From Paludibacteraceae bacterium (GTDB lineage Bacteria > Bacteroidota > Bacteroidia > Bacteroidales > Paludibacteraceae): 48,824 bases of DNA. A program made the translations under genes and the position numbers. Each line of letters opens with the position of its first letter. The first letter of the stretch is position 1. Under the pieces are notes generated by a model. The model did not search any database, had not been told where the DNA came from, and saw only the letters and a list, made by a program, of their open reading frames with translations. Shown piece after piece: positions 5,530 through 14,286 of the stretch. Location: positions 1 to 48,824 of the forward strand of contig JAGCLD010000021.1 of the NCBI GenBank assembly GCA_017647145.1, given 5' to 3'.

Positions 5530-8500
5530 TCATCGTATCTTGCCACCAAGCATACGACTGTCTGTACTTGTCATCTCCATGTAATCTATCCTACTATCAT
5601 CCGCTATACTTCCACTCAAACAAACACGGAAATACTTACAGTCAACCCGACTAACTTGGCAACCAATGTCGCTAAACTGACCTTTCTTCTCGTTACCACC
5701 AAGTAAACCCCACCGCACTCCGTCATAACTTCCAAATACATAAAGCCCCAAACGGCTGTCCGCAGGATAAATGTGATAGTCTGCACTCCATTCTTCCAAA
5801 CTGCTATCATCTTCTCGCTTGCACCACATCACAACTTGCCACACACTATCAGACGAACCATCCTCCAACTCAATGCTAACAGGGATAGTCACATCTACAC
5901 TTGCACTTTCATGCGCTTCAAGAGTACACAACTCATGATCTGATATGTTGACATCTTCATATTCTGCAGGGTTGCGTTTATAACCCAAACCAAACACCAA
6001 AGTCTTTTCGCTTGTGTTGGTTATCTCAAATGTATAGGAACGACCTTTCCACACTCGCTCTATGCCAAGATATGGATTGATTAACTCACACATCACACCA
6101 AACACATCATCACTCTCTCCTCCGGTGTAATGCCCCACATCTGCACCTTTTAACACATCAAACTCCGTGCGCATCCTACCTCGCACAGCAAATCTGTAAC
6201 CTTGCTTGAATCCCACATTACCCAACTTTAATGTATTACTCAACAGAAAAACATGGTTGTGCTCGTTCTCTTCTACACCTAAGTTGTATAACACCAAACC
6301 ACTCAATCTGTATAGGCTGGGGTAGTTGTTTACATATTCCTCTGCGCTATATCCATGGCGTGTCCATTGACCATTGCGGTCCATAACATAACTCCAATCA
6401 TAGTCCGGGTTACTAACAATGAGTTCGCGTTCGTGATGGTTGTAGCCGATGATACTTCCTTTGATATAATCCAAAAAACTCACACTCTCCTTGCCACTGA
6501 AATCACCTATGCTCTTATGCAGAAATGCACTGCTCGCTACAGGTATGTAATCTCCGCTTTGGTCAAGCATGAACATCTCTGCTTCTCCCTCGCAAGACTG
6601 ACCTATCTCCACAACTTGCTCTCCATTCATCATCATAAGCCCTCTGTCGGTGCTAAATACAACACCCATATCTGTCGGAACTATACTGTTGGGGTTGTTA
6701 CACACATCTCTTGCAATGATACGAGCTGTTCTATATGCCACCTCGCCACTACTATCTACCATCAACACATATACTCCATCTTTGCAGAATACATAAAGAG
6801 GTGCACTACCGGTCTGCCCGGTACCAACAGCCACCGCATTACTACACATGCCTATTATCTCGCTACTGCCTACCGGGTACACTTGCGATGCAGGAAAATA
6901 AAGCGGATTGTCAGTTTTGCTCACATAGATTACATTGGAATCAACATGACGTGTAAGGTTTTTCGACGCATAATCTTCTGTCGTATCTTTACCATTTATC
7001 AATTGAATAGGTTTGAGGTCCTCAGTCAGATGATATGAAAACGGATAAAGCGAATGTCGCTTGAGTTCCTTAGTCACATAACCCGTGTAGACCCATCCAC
7101 CCATATTACCGCCTAAAGTTTTAATCTCCATTTGTGTCGCATCAATGGATGGGTAACTGACAAATGGTTGCAGGTCGGTTACTTCTTCGTCATTTTCTCT
7201 CGTCCACACACGAACACATTCCTGCAATTCATGGTTGCGTTTTACACGGATGGATATGTTTTCGGCTTCAGTCTTATAATCATAGAAACTTGGTGATGTG
7301 TCATTATCATACACTCCACGCAACAAATCATAAGGATAGCCACGAAATGCTTCGCTGACACCTCCATACTCATGTAATCTTCCATTGTAATTATATGTAC
7401 CTGCGCTTATACGTGTGTCCCAAGATAGAAATGCGGATGAGGGCAACACTTCACTCTGAACAAAGTTTTCATCGAGTAAGACACCATCATCTATCTTGAA
7501 TGTGATAGAACCTTGCACATTTAATGCTTCACCATATTTTAGCTCACTCGCAAGGTAGAATGGATAACTCATCAACTCCTTCTCAAAATCTTCATGTGCC
7601 TTTCGTTCGCGAGCAAAGAAATAGGTCTGACTTACTAAGGTAAATATATCTGGAACATTCTGATTAGTGAATGGCAAATCTGCATATTTGGCGGTATAAT
7701 TACCTTTATGTGTATCATTGTATAGATCTACTTGTGGTGTCAAAAATAGACAGATGTCGGAATAAATATCTTCCGCACTCTCAGGCAAGGCGTGAATAGA
7801 CATGCTCACATCACATGCGGTCCCACACACGAATTGTTTGCTGTCACTGCCTTCTGTAGTTGCTTTGCTCATTAACGAAGCACAATCCCAAAGGCTTGGC
7901 AAACTATCCTCGTGTATAAAGCCGTATAGATTGTTATCATCTGCTCCTGTTTGGCTATCATTATCCGTTTTGTTATTCATTACGCACAACAAGTGCTCCA
8001 CGTGTTCATCCTCTCCGTTTAATGGGGCATTGTAGCCCTCATACACTTCCTCGCCAATAAAACTATCATCTTCTTTCCACGCATTATTGTATAAATCAAC
8101 CTCATCCAGATAACCATCTTTACTGTTAAAAACACATGGCACAATGACGGGTTGCACACTTCGTTCTTTGCCATTAATCTCACCTATTCCTACAACGCTA
8201 ATATCGCCTGCTATGCCCTGATGTGGTACAGTTCCGATAAATCTGTCAAATCCTGTTTCTGCAAAGTAACTATCGAGTTGTGTGCTATTAGTATATACCT
8301 TACCCTCGTTGCTTCGCTCGTTGGGATTAAGGAAGAATACAGGCGAGATAACACGATAACTTCCATCATACATCCTTGCAGCCACAACTCCTAAACATGG
8401 TGCCACAATACCTCCTCTGTTCTTTATCACTCGCTTAATGCGATGGTAACCACTCATGGCTTGTGCCGGGTCGGCTACCACATCATATCCTGCTGCGGCA

Positions 8501-9081
8501 GTTCCTGCCGACTTCCCATAGCCTGCATTGCCTGTTGTGGTCCACCATATCTGCACTCCCTTATCTTCTCCATTCCTTTGGCAATGACGTTTCGCTAACT
8601 TTAATTTTACATTGCCAAACGCATTGGGTATAACTTTATTATCGTCGGAATCTTTTCGGTCGGTAGTAACGTCCTTGTAACTGTTGCTCACTTCGTCGTA
8701 TAGTAAACTCACCTTTCGTTCTGCATCAATCACAGTTAGAAGATGTCCCACTTGGCTATACTTAATTTCTCCCTCAACTCCTTCTAATAGTGGTGTGTCA
8801 AGTGCTAATTCCTCCACATGGCCATCGGCATCTACATTAGCAAACCAGTATAAATTGCCATCCAGCACACCAAGCATGTGTCTGTACACCTGTGTGTGAA
8901 TGTACAATTGACTGAATTTGTAATTTGGAAGCATGCCAAATATAGGCTTCCCTTCACCACAACTGCGCCAACTTCCATCTTTATAACGCAAGTTCACTAC
9001 ATCTTCACATGTGCCGTCCTCGCTCATCAAGATACTGCGATTGCGCACAATGCCTTTCAATTCTATGGTATTGTCTTTCAT
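5530..9081 (-). CDS. Large beta-rich tail/tail-hub protein, 1183 aa
   Basis: A very long protein with almost continuous short beta-strand patterns, many Tyr, Asp and Gly turns, and no transmembrane segment. The N-terminal part (ELKGIVRNRSILMSEDGTCE, then LRYKDGSWRSCGEGKPIFG) looks like repeated beta-propeller blades as in podoviral tail stabilisation or nozzle proteins. The C-terminal 350 residues look like carbohydrate-binding beta-sandwiches. It follows the 375-residue protein by 2 nt and the portal gene lies just upstream, so a head-proximal tail component is the best inference. No enzymatic motif is visible. Confidence 0.6.
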   Translation of the reverse strand: MKDNTIELKGIVRNRSILMSEDGTCEDVVNLRYKDGSWRSCGEGKPIFGMLPNYKFSQLYIHTQVYRHMLGVLDGNLYWFANVDADGHVEELALDTPLLEGVEGEIKYSQVGHLLTVIDAERKVSLLYDEVSNSYKDVTTDRKDSDDNKVIPNAFGNVKLKLAKRHCQRNGEDKGVQIWWTTTGNAGYGKSAGTAAAGYDVVADPAQAMSGYHRIKRVIKNRGGIVAPCLGVVAARMYDGSYRVISPVFFLNPNERSNEGKVYTNSTQLDSYFAETGFDRFIGTVPHQGIAGDISVVGIGEINGKERSVQPVIVPCVFNSKDGYLDEVDLYNNAWKEDDSFIGEEVYEGYNAPLNGEDEHVEHLLCVMNNKTDNDSQTGADDNNLYGFIHEDSLPSLWDCASLMSKATTEGSDSKQFVCGTACDVSMSIHALPESAEDIYSDICLFLTPQVDLYNDTHKGNYTAKYADLPFTNQNVPDIFTLVSQTYFFARERKAHEDFEKELMSYPFYLASELKYGEALNVQGSITFKIDDGVLLDENFVQSEVLPSSAFLSWDTRISAGTYNYNGRLHEYGGVSEAFRGYPYDLLRGVYDNDTSPSFYDYKTEAENISIRVKRNHELQECVRVWTRENDEEVTDLQPFVSYPSIDATQMEIKTLGGNMGGWVYTGYVTKELKRHSLYPFSYHLTEDLKPIQLINGKDTTEDYASKNLTRHVDSNVIYVSKTDNPLYFPASQVYPVGSSEIIGMCSNAVAVGTGQTGSAPLYVFCKDGVYVLMVDSSGEVAYRTARIIARDVCNNPNSIVPTDMGVVFSTDRGLMMMNGEQVVEIGQSCEGEAEMFMLDQSGDYIPVASSAFLHKSIGDFSGKESVSFLDYIKGSIIGYNHHERELIVSNPDYDWSYVMDRNGQWTRHGYSAEEYVNNYPSLYRLSGLVLYNLGVEENEHNHVFLLSNTLKLGNVGFKQGYRFAVRGRMRTEFDVLKGADVGHYTGGESDDVFGVMCELINPYLGIERVWKGRSYTFEITNTSEKTLVFGLGYKRNPAEYEDVNISDHELCTLEAHESASVDVTIPVSIELEDGSSDSVWQVVMWCKREDDSSLEEWSADYHIYPADSRLGLYVFGSYDGVRWGLLGGNEKKGQFSDIGCQVSRVDCKYFRVCLSGSIADDSRIDYMEMTSTDSRMLGGKIR

Positions 9082-9083
9082 GC

Positions 9084-10211
9084 TTAGAATGGTCTTGGGA
9101 TTATCATTACATTACGTTGATTCAGCTGTTTTAGTCGCTCACCAATCTTATCCATCTCGGCTTGATATAAACCTCCGTATATCTCTGCCTCACTTGGCAA
9201 ACTCACAAGCAACCACTTAAACAGGACACAATTCACAAGCGCTTCAAACAAACCAACATCTACAGGCTCTATCACATTGTGATTCATCAAAGGTGTCTTG
9301 CGGATGATGTAATGTACCGAATGACGAAAATCAGCAGGTTGCTGTTCAAATAAACGGTCATCTAATATGTCGGCATTAGTGTCTGTATTGTTCAACACCT
9401 TATACAATGTTACATTGCCATATTGGTCTTTATACTCTATCCATGTTCCCGGTACTAAGGGCTTGGGATTGCTTGACTCTACACGAAGATTGATTGGAGT
9501 GTAAGATTTAACAAACGAAAATTCTTCCGAACTTGTGTGTGCACCGGAGGAAGATAAATCTAAAGGTATCTGTAGAGAAAAATGATACTTGCCATCCGTT
9601 GCATCATAATCACTTGCGTCTATCACCACATGACCAACTGAAGACTTCTCGGTTTGATAAGTTGAGCCGTTAAACTCCCATTTGGTAACATAGCCTATAT
9701 TCGCATCACCCACTAATCGATAACCATCTTGCAGAACTTGTGATAATCGTACAGCAACATCCAAATGCAACACACTCCCTTCTGGGGTTGGTTCTAATGT
9801 GTGAATAGATAAATCGGGCACTGCATGTTCGGTAATAGGTACAGTCGGATGTCCCTCGTCCCACAAGAATGCGGTCCGGACATCACCGGTATAAGCAACC
9901 AACTTATCAAATACATCTGCCATGGCAGCTCGTATGTAAGGAATAAATAAGTCACGTTCATCTGCACTCATGCTCACCTCTTCAAGCAAGTGCTCCTTAT
10001 CTTCACTCTTCCTGTACTTACCAAGATAGCTACTTCTCTTCCACACTTCATGTGCAAGAAAATCTATCGGATACCAAAAATGAACTAAGTCACTCTGTTT
10101 GCCACCACGACCATTCATCAACCAACACCAACTGGTAACAAATAGTGGGATGTGGGTTGCCTTTGTCAAACGACCTACTTCTGTAACATCGCAAATTGTT
10201 ATTGTGTTCAT
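9084..10211 (-). CDS. Probable tail or neck structural protein, 375 aa
   Basis: Residues 1-110 are mixed helical with aromatic residues (SWCWLMNGRGGKQSDLVHFW), residues about 120-260 are beta-rich, and the end is a helical segment finishing NVMIIPRPF. It sits 4 nt after the portal gene and 2 nt before the 1183-residue tail protein, the place for a portal-tail adaptor. No known domain can be named with certainty. Absence of signal peptide or membrane span is consistent with a virion component assembled in the cytoplasm. Confidence 0.55.
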   Translation of the reverse strand: MNTITICDVTEVGRLTKATHIPLFVTSWCWLMNGRGGKQSDLVHFWYPIDFLAHEVWKRSSYLGKYRKSEDKEHLLEEVSMSADERDLFIPYIRAAMADVFDKLVAYTGDVRTAFLWDEGHPTVPITEHAVPDLSIHTLEPTPEGSVLHLDVAVRLSQVLQDGYRLVGDANIGYVTKWEFNGSTYQTEKSSVGHVVIDASDYDATDGKYHFSLQIPLDLSSSGAHTSSEEFSFVKSYTPINLRVESSNPKPLVPGTWIEYKDQYGNVTLYKVLNNTDTNADILDDRLFEQQPADFRHSVHYIIRKTPLMNHNVIEPVDVGLFEALVNCVLFKWLLVSLPSEAEIYGGLYQAEMDKIGERLKQLNQRNVMIIPRPF

Positions 10212-10215
10212 ATGT

Positions 10216-12135
10216 TTATTGTTGTAATGCTTGTTCTACTAACGGATTTACTTGTTGTCCTTGTGCTCGCATGGTGTCCATTTGAGATTTCAATTGCTTC
10301 ATGCGCTCAAGCAACTTATCGGTAAAGGATGTACTACTGCTTTCAAGGTAGAGTTCCGGGCTAATTGCACCCATCTTGAGCAATTCCATTAAGATGGTTT
10401 CGTTCAAAGTACGTGCTGATATATTACTTGTACTCTCGGCCATGGATAAATCAAAATGGCTGTTGCGCACTTTCTCTGGATTATACCATTTGCTTTCTTC
10501 GGCATAATTCTTCCCGGCAATGTTCATGTAACGTGCATCGGTGTAATATTGTTGAATCACCTGCATAGCCGTGTAGTCGCGTTTCTGCACCAATCCAACA
10601 TACCATTCCTGAAAGTCCGCTATATTGTTGCTTGCGTTCTGCGCTTCTTGCGCATATAGACTGCTCGGTGTGCCACTTCTCGGTGCTTCACCACGCAAGG
10701 CTCCATGAATACCACTGATGTCATCTAATATGCTCATCTGCATGCGGAGCATATCCATGTCTCCTGCCGTATTAGGAGATGTGCTTAATTGCTGTGGCAT
10801 TGGAATGCCCTCCTTAAATTTAAGTGCTATCACGCCATTTGCCTTGCTCCATTGTGTGGCAATGTCTTCAAGTTTTTTGCCCTCTAATAATTGTTCCGGA
10901 ACGATTAACACGCCTTTCGCACTTGCCATGCGAATAAACTCAATACGTTGCAATAACCGGTTAATGCTACGCTGAGTAGGTATGCCATCTTCTACTATAC
11001 TGTGTATTTCTCCATCTACCAAAGGGTATGCTCCTATCACAAAGGGGTGTGAACTATGCTCAAATGGGCTCTCACGTTCTGCTAATACATAACCTTGTGG
11101 GGTCATGTATCGTCCCACCCAAAATCGTCGTGTCACATATTGCATGTCTATCAAAGCTGCATCTTCGGCACGGCCACCCAAAGATACCATCTCATCAATT
11201 CTGCGTGCGTTCTCTGCTTCTAACTTCTTACGCTCACTCTTGGGATAAAACACATATTCTCCATTTAATGTGTCATGGCAACGTATGCACCGCTCGCTTT
11301 CCAACGTCCAAACCTCAATCACACGGCATTTGTTGCGGTCGGTAGGGTAGTAGAACTGATTGTCTTTTCGATTATCTCCGTCAAATTGATAACTGATGTC
11401 GGTGGTGTAATGTTTAGTGTTGGCATATAGATTACAAATGGCATCTTCTTCTTCATCTGTGATATCACCACACAACTCCAACACTCCGTCTAAGGTCATG
11501 TCGTGAAGATAACCAATGGTCTCAACATTCTCCATATATAAGCCATGGATGTTATTGTCAAAGAATACCATGTTAATGTCAATGTCTGTTATCTTTAGAT
11601 CATCTATCTTACGAAGGCGGTCAAAACCGAAATCAACCCTCCAACCTGCAACTGCACTTATCACACCCTCTTCATACATGCGTGCATTGCGCAACTGCAT
11701 CTGCATGCGTTGATAGTTGTATTGCATGGCAACTGTCATCATCTCACCCACCTTTTGTTCATCCCGGTCTCTTGCGATAACAAAAGGCTCTTGCTTGTTG
11801 TTGACATAAACACCTACAACTGCCTTGACTATCTTACGCAGAACATTGGCGATAAGAGGTATGTTACCTTGACGCAATATGTATTGCTTCTCGGTTATCC
11901 AACCACAACCATCCGGGTCCTGAATCTTATCATCTAACTGACGACCAAACACGTAATTGACATTGCGCCTGCGCTGTTCACGCAAAGGATATAAAGCCAT
12001 ATACATATCCTTGCACCGATTCAGTAATTCTTGATTGCGCTGAATCGCATTGTGCATACTTTCTGCACGCTCGCGAGTTGGCAATAATCTGCCACGACTC
12101 AACTTCTTGTAATTTCTTTTGTTTAGATTCATCAT
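10216..12135 (-). CDS. Phage portal protein, 639 aa
   Basis: Length and layout fit a podovirus-type portal: an N-terminal helical region, a core with KQYILRQGNIPLIANVLRKI and the VVGVYVNNKQEP segment, a central region with GIPTQRSINRLLQRIEFIR and IHGALRGEAPRSGTPSSLY, and a long helical, Gln-rich C-terminus (barrel). Twelve such subunits form the DNA-entry channel at one capsid vertex, where terminase docks. The start codons ATGATG overlap the stop of the VRR-NUC gene. No prohead protease gene is adjacent, in keeping with a scaffold-based assembly. Confidence 0.85.
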   Translation of the reverse strand: MMNLNKRNYKKLSRGRLLPTRERAESMHNAIQRNQELLNRCKDMYMALYPLREQRRRNVNYVFGRQLDDKIQDPDGCGWITEKQYILRQGNIPLIANVLRKIVKAVVGVYVNNKQEPFVIARDRDEQKVGEMMTVAMQYNYQRMQMQLRNARMYEEGVISAVAGWRVDFGFDRLRKIDDLKITDIDINMVFFDNNIHGLYMENVETIGYLHDMTLDGVLELCGDITDEEEDAICNLYANTKHYTTDISYQFDGDNRKDNQFYYPTDRNKCRVIEVWTLESERCIRCHDTLNGEYVFYPKSERKKLEAENARRIDEMVSLGGRAEDAALIDMQYVTRRFWVGRYMTPQGYVLAERESPFEHSSHPFVIGAYPLVDGEIHSIVEDGIPTQRSINRLLQRIEFIRMASAKGVLIVPEQLLEGKKLEDIATQWSKANGVIALKFKEGIPMPQQLSTSPNTAGDMDMLRMQMSILDDISGIHGALRGEAPRSGTPSSLYAQEAQNASNNIADFQEWYVGLVQKRDYTAMQVIQQYYTDARYMNIAGKNYAEESKWYNPEKVRNSHFDLSMAESTSNISARTLNETILMELLKMGAISPELYLESSSTSFTDKLLERMKQLKSQMDTMRAQGQQVNPLVEQALQQ

Positions 12136-12479
12136 TCTGCCATATATTTATCAACTTCTTCTTTTAATTCGTCAAAGGTTCGCCCAACGATACATTTATG
12201 TCCAAGTCCCTCCAATGTGGCAATCATTGCTTTCTGGTTCTCGCTCAGCCTGCCTTTCTTGCCGTTCTTCAACTCAATGTACAAACTATGATAGCCTCCT
12301 CTCGCCACAGGAACATGCAGGTCGGGTACTCCACTCAATACACCCTCTGCCTTTAACTTGCTCGCCACAATCACGTTTCTCGCTCCGCCGTTGGGTATCG
12401 CATAGATAACTGCCTTTGGATATTGATAACGAAAGTAACGAACAAAGGATACTTGCAGTCTGTGTTCCGCATCATTCAT
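12132..12479 (-). CDS. VRR-NUC domain nuclease, 115 aa
   Basis: A stand-alone VRR-NUC domain of the PD-(D/E)xK superfamily. E5 lies in the N-terminal helix, P52-D53 in GVPDLHV, and E69-L70-K71 in YIELKNGKKGRLSENQ. The end (LEGLGHKCIVGRTFDELKEEV) is typical. Phage members act as structure-specific nucleases, perhaps resolving branched DNA before packaging. The gene overlaps the portal start and the 45-residue Cys-rich gene, so the three are translationally coupled. The placement immediately before the portal suggests a head-filling role. Confidence 0.88.
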   Translation of the reverse strand: MNDAEHRLQVSFVRYFRYQYPKAVIYAIPNGGARNVIVASKLKAEGVLSGVPDLHVPVARGGYHSLYIELKNGKKGRLSENQKAMIATLEGLGHKCIVGRTFDELKEEVDKYMAE

Positions 12480-12609
12480 CCACTACCTCCGGCTCAAACT
12501 TCTCACAACTCTTGTGGTTCAAATCACGATGTTCAAAGTTGTTCAACACACATGTGTGGTCCCACATACTAAAAAATGCACACTGAATACACTTATGTTT
12601 CTTGCTCAT
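12472..12609 (-). CDS. Small Cys-rich protein, candidate zinc-binding, 45 aa
   Basis: ATG 12609 to TGA 12472-12474, overlapping the VRR-NUC start in an ATGAATGA arrangement. The sequence has CIQC near the N-terminus, a third Cys at residue 20 and a fourth at 36 (KSCEKFEP), a spacing that could bind one zinc. Overlap with the downstream gene is the main support that it is translated. It may assist the adjacent nuclease. No family is recognised. Confidence 0.55.
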   Translation of the reverse strand: MSKKHKCIQCAFFSMWDHTCVLNNFEHRDLNHKSCEKFEPEVVDE

Positions 12610-12636
12610 ATTTTTTTATTTTGTAAAAAAAATTAT

Positions 12637-12644
12637 TATCTTTG
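12637..12644 (+). promoter_or_regulatory. Promoter -7 box of the small RNA
   Basis: TATCTTTG, with a TTTG only 13 nt upstream, so the -33 element is imperfect. It is oriented rightward, opposite to the surrounding leftward genes, and is followed by a structured segment ending in a T-run. Confidence 0.55.
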
Positions 12645-12649
12645 CCCTT

Positions 12650-12738
12650 AGAAAGTGGTGTTCTGGCCATGGGAGTTAAGTTTATTGATCCTCTCAGTAA
12701 CTGTGAACTGGTCGGTATTGCACTGCTTTCTTTTTTTA
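12650..12738 (+). ncRNA. Stand-alone structured small RNA, about 80-90 nt
   Basis: A TATCTTTG promoter box precedes AGAAAGTGGTGT (12650-12661), which pairs over 12 bp with GCACTGCTTTCT (12720-12731, two or three G-T pairs), followed by a run of seven T. Inside, CTGGCC pairs with GGTCGG, GGGAG with CTCTC, and CAG-TAA-CTG makes a small hairpin, giving a branched fold closed by the terminal helix. No ORF is present. The T-run abuts the stop codon of the leftward 172-residue gene. Whether it belongs to a known family such as Bacteroidales-1 or 6S-like RNAs cannot be told here. Confidence 0.6.
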
Positions 12739-13254
12739 TGGTTTACTATTTCGTAAAAACATTTCTAATTCATCAATGAATTGAATTATTGTGCTGCTTT
12801 GTATTTTTTCATCATCAGAGCCATAGAATTTTGCAATCTTAGCTGCATAAACACCGTCTTCCAGTATGATTATTTTACAATAGTTTAGAACACTTGGGAT
12901 TCGTCCCTCATCATCATCTTCTTCTTCCAGTTTTTCTGATTTCCAATACTTAGACTTTGATAAATCGTTGTATTTAATACGTTTTATATATTGCGTTACG
13001 AATCCACCATTTGGTTTTTCTATGATATCTGACTTGAATCCCATTAATTTAAGATTGACCGGTGTTATGCGCGCCCTCTTTTTTAATACTAATACTCCAT
13101 TTATTTCGTGAAAATCTTTGTGAATACAATAGTTAAATGATTTCTGTTCGGGAGTGTTTATCCCAAAGGCATCCATAAAAACACGTTCTTCTGTACTCTG
13201 CGGAATTAGTTCTATTTCTACACGACCATTCTTAGATGTTATTTTAGTCCTCAT
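12736..13254 (-). CDS. Hypothetical phage protein, 172 aa (tandem paralogue B)
   Basis: Paralogous to the gene immediately upstream: both begin K-x-x-[NK]-x-x-G, share IE-[IL]-IP, then ER-x-x-M-x-x-F, a basic LKKRARITPVNLKLMGF-like segment, and end FIDELEMFL (here) versus FMDELEALL. The product is basic with a strongly acidic middle (EEEDDDEGR). Its start overlaps the stop of the paralogue by 4 nt. Function unknown. The pair sits between the lysis block and the VRR-NUC/portal genes. Confidence 0.65.
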   Translation of the reverse strand: MRTKITSKNGRVEIELIPQSTEERVFMDAFGINTPEQKSFNYCIHKDFHEINGVLVLKKRARITPVNLKLMGFKSDIIEKPNGGFVTQYIKRIKYNDLSKSKYWKSEKLEEEDDDEGRIPSVLNYCKIIILEDGVYAAKIAKFYGSDDEKIQSSTIIQFIDELEMFLRNSKP

Positions 13255-13727
13255 ACTCGTTTTGTTGTTATCATTGATTTAATATCGTTACCACGTTTTG
13301 ATAGCAATGCTTCTAATTCATCCATAAAGTTCACACATCCTAAATCTACAGAAAACGAAGGGTCTAATGTCCATCCATCTCCTTTGTTTACATATTCTCC
13401 GTATTTTACTATCCAACAATTATGACTTCTATGAATGATTATACAGGACCTTATATTAGCCTGGTCAGATAGCACTTTTCTAAAGATGTTATTTGCATGG
13501 TAATTTTGATATCCGGATACTTTAAGTGCTTGAGGTGATAAGGCAACGCGCTTGCGAATTTTAAGTCTTTTGGATTTCTGATAATAATATTCATAAAGCT
13601 TTGCCTTAACACTTGCTTCGTCAGCGTTGTTGGCGCAAAACCCTCTCATTAAGTCTCGTTCATCATTGTTTTCGGGAATTATCTCTATACTCATATTCCC
13701 AAAGTGATTGATAAGATTTACTTTCAT
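13251..13727 (-). CDS. Hypothetical phage protein, 158 aa (tandem paralogue A)
   Basis: Sister of the 172-residue protein: N-terminal IEIIPENNDERDLMRGF, a basic middle (LKIRKRVALSPQALKVSGY) and the C-terminal FMDELEALLSKRG. The two differ greatly in their centres, so the duplication is old or the genes diverge fast. No enzymatic motif is visible. Its ATG overlaps the stop of the Cys-rich gene, indicating an operon. Confidence 0.65.
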   Translation of the reverse strand: MKVNLINHFGNMSIEIIPENNDERDLMRGFCANNADEASVKAKLYEYYYQKSKRLKIRKRVALSPQALKVSGYQNYHANNIFRKVLSDQANIRSCIIIHRSHNCWIVKYGEYVNKGDGWTLDPSFSVDLGCVNFMDELEALLSKRGNDIKSMITTKRV

Positions 13728-13936
13728 AATTTTTCTTCTTCAAATAATTCACATCCTTTATCTCCACAATAGCATTCTGGGTGGCTCCCTTCGTTGGCAA
13801 AGCAATAGCCAAAACCATCTGTATCTTCATACTTCATATGCTTGCATGCTCCGCAACACTTTATGGTCTCATTTTTCTCCATATCTTCCATGCTATATAA
13901 ATCAATACACTTAGTATCATTATCCAACACACCCAT
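13724..13936 (-). CDS. Small Cys-rich zinc-ribbon-like protein, up to 70 aa
   Basis: The frame opens at 13936, but it overlaps the spanin gene; ATG 13882 (MEKNETIKCCGACKHM) gives 52 residues and a 22-nt overlap and is perhaps the real start. Cys residues are arranged CCGAC, then single Cys, CYC and C, enough for one or two zinc sites. The end is acidic (ELFEEEKL). A small metal-binding protein of unknown partner; phage genomes often carry such proteins as transcription or host-protein modulators. Confidence 0.55.
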   Translation of the reverse strand: MGVLDNDTKCIDLYSMEDMEKNETIKCCGACKHMKYEDTDGFGYCFANEGSHPECYCGDKGCELFEEEKL

Positions 13937-14283
13937 GTACTACCCTTGTAAAAAGCAGGGACATACTTCTCCAACTTGACCACATCTTGTCTTATCGTGT
14001 CTGTCACAGAGACAGTATCCACTCGCTCACGCCACCTGTCTCGCCATCGTTCTACATATTTCTCTTGCCACACCGTATCGCCCTTTTCATAGATATGCAC
14101 ATACACACTATCATGCAGTCTCACACTATCTATCTTCAACACGTCACGATACACGTCACGATACTCTACCACGGCTTCTCGCACAGGACTACACCCACAC
14201 AAGGCTATGCTTGCTAATGCAAATACAAGGCTCATGGGTATCAATGCAAGGTCTTCTTTAATATCATCGAAATTTCTGTTCAT
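13861..14283 (-). CDS. Unimolecular spanin (u-spanin) candidate, 140 aa
   Basis: The N-terminus is a lipoprotein signal (ALASIALCGC, lipobox ending at Cys31; ATG at residue 17 is an alternative start). A roughly 75-residue periplasmic segment rich in Val, Tyr, Arg and Asp follows, then a C-terminal transmembrane helix at about 112-131 (WVCWIMILSVLIYIAW) with a basic tail. An outer-membrane lipid anchor plus an inner-membrane C-terminal span in one chain is the defining topology of u-spanins, which fuse inner and outer membranes in the last step of lysis. It lies directly after the endolysin gene. Confidence 0.72.
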   Translation of the reverse strand: MNRNFDDIKEDLALIPMSLVFALASIALCGCSPVREAVVEYRDVYRDVLKIDSVRLHDSVYVHIYEKGDTVWQEKYVERWRDRWRERVDTVSVTDTIRQDVVKLEKYVPAFYKGSTWVCWIMILSVLIYIAWKIWRKMRP

Positions 14284-14286
14284 AAT

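Noticed and set aside
6355-7038. 227-residue rightward frame
   Set aside because: Antisense within the tail protein gene, rich in His, Cys and Ile as expected for a shadow of a beta-rich gene.
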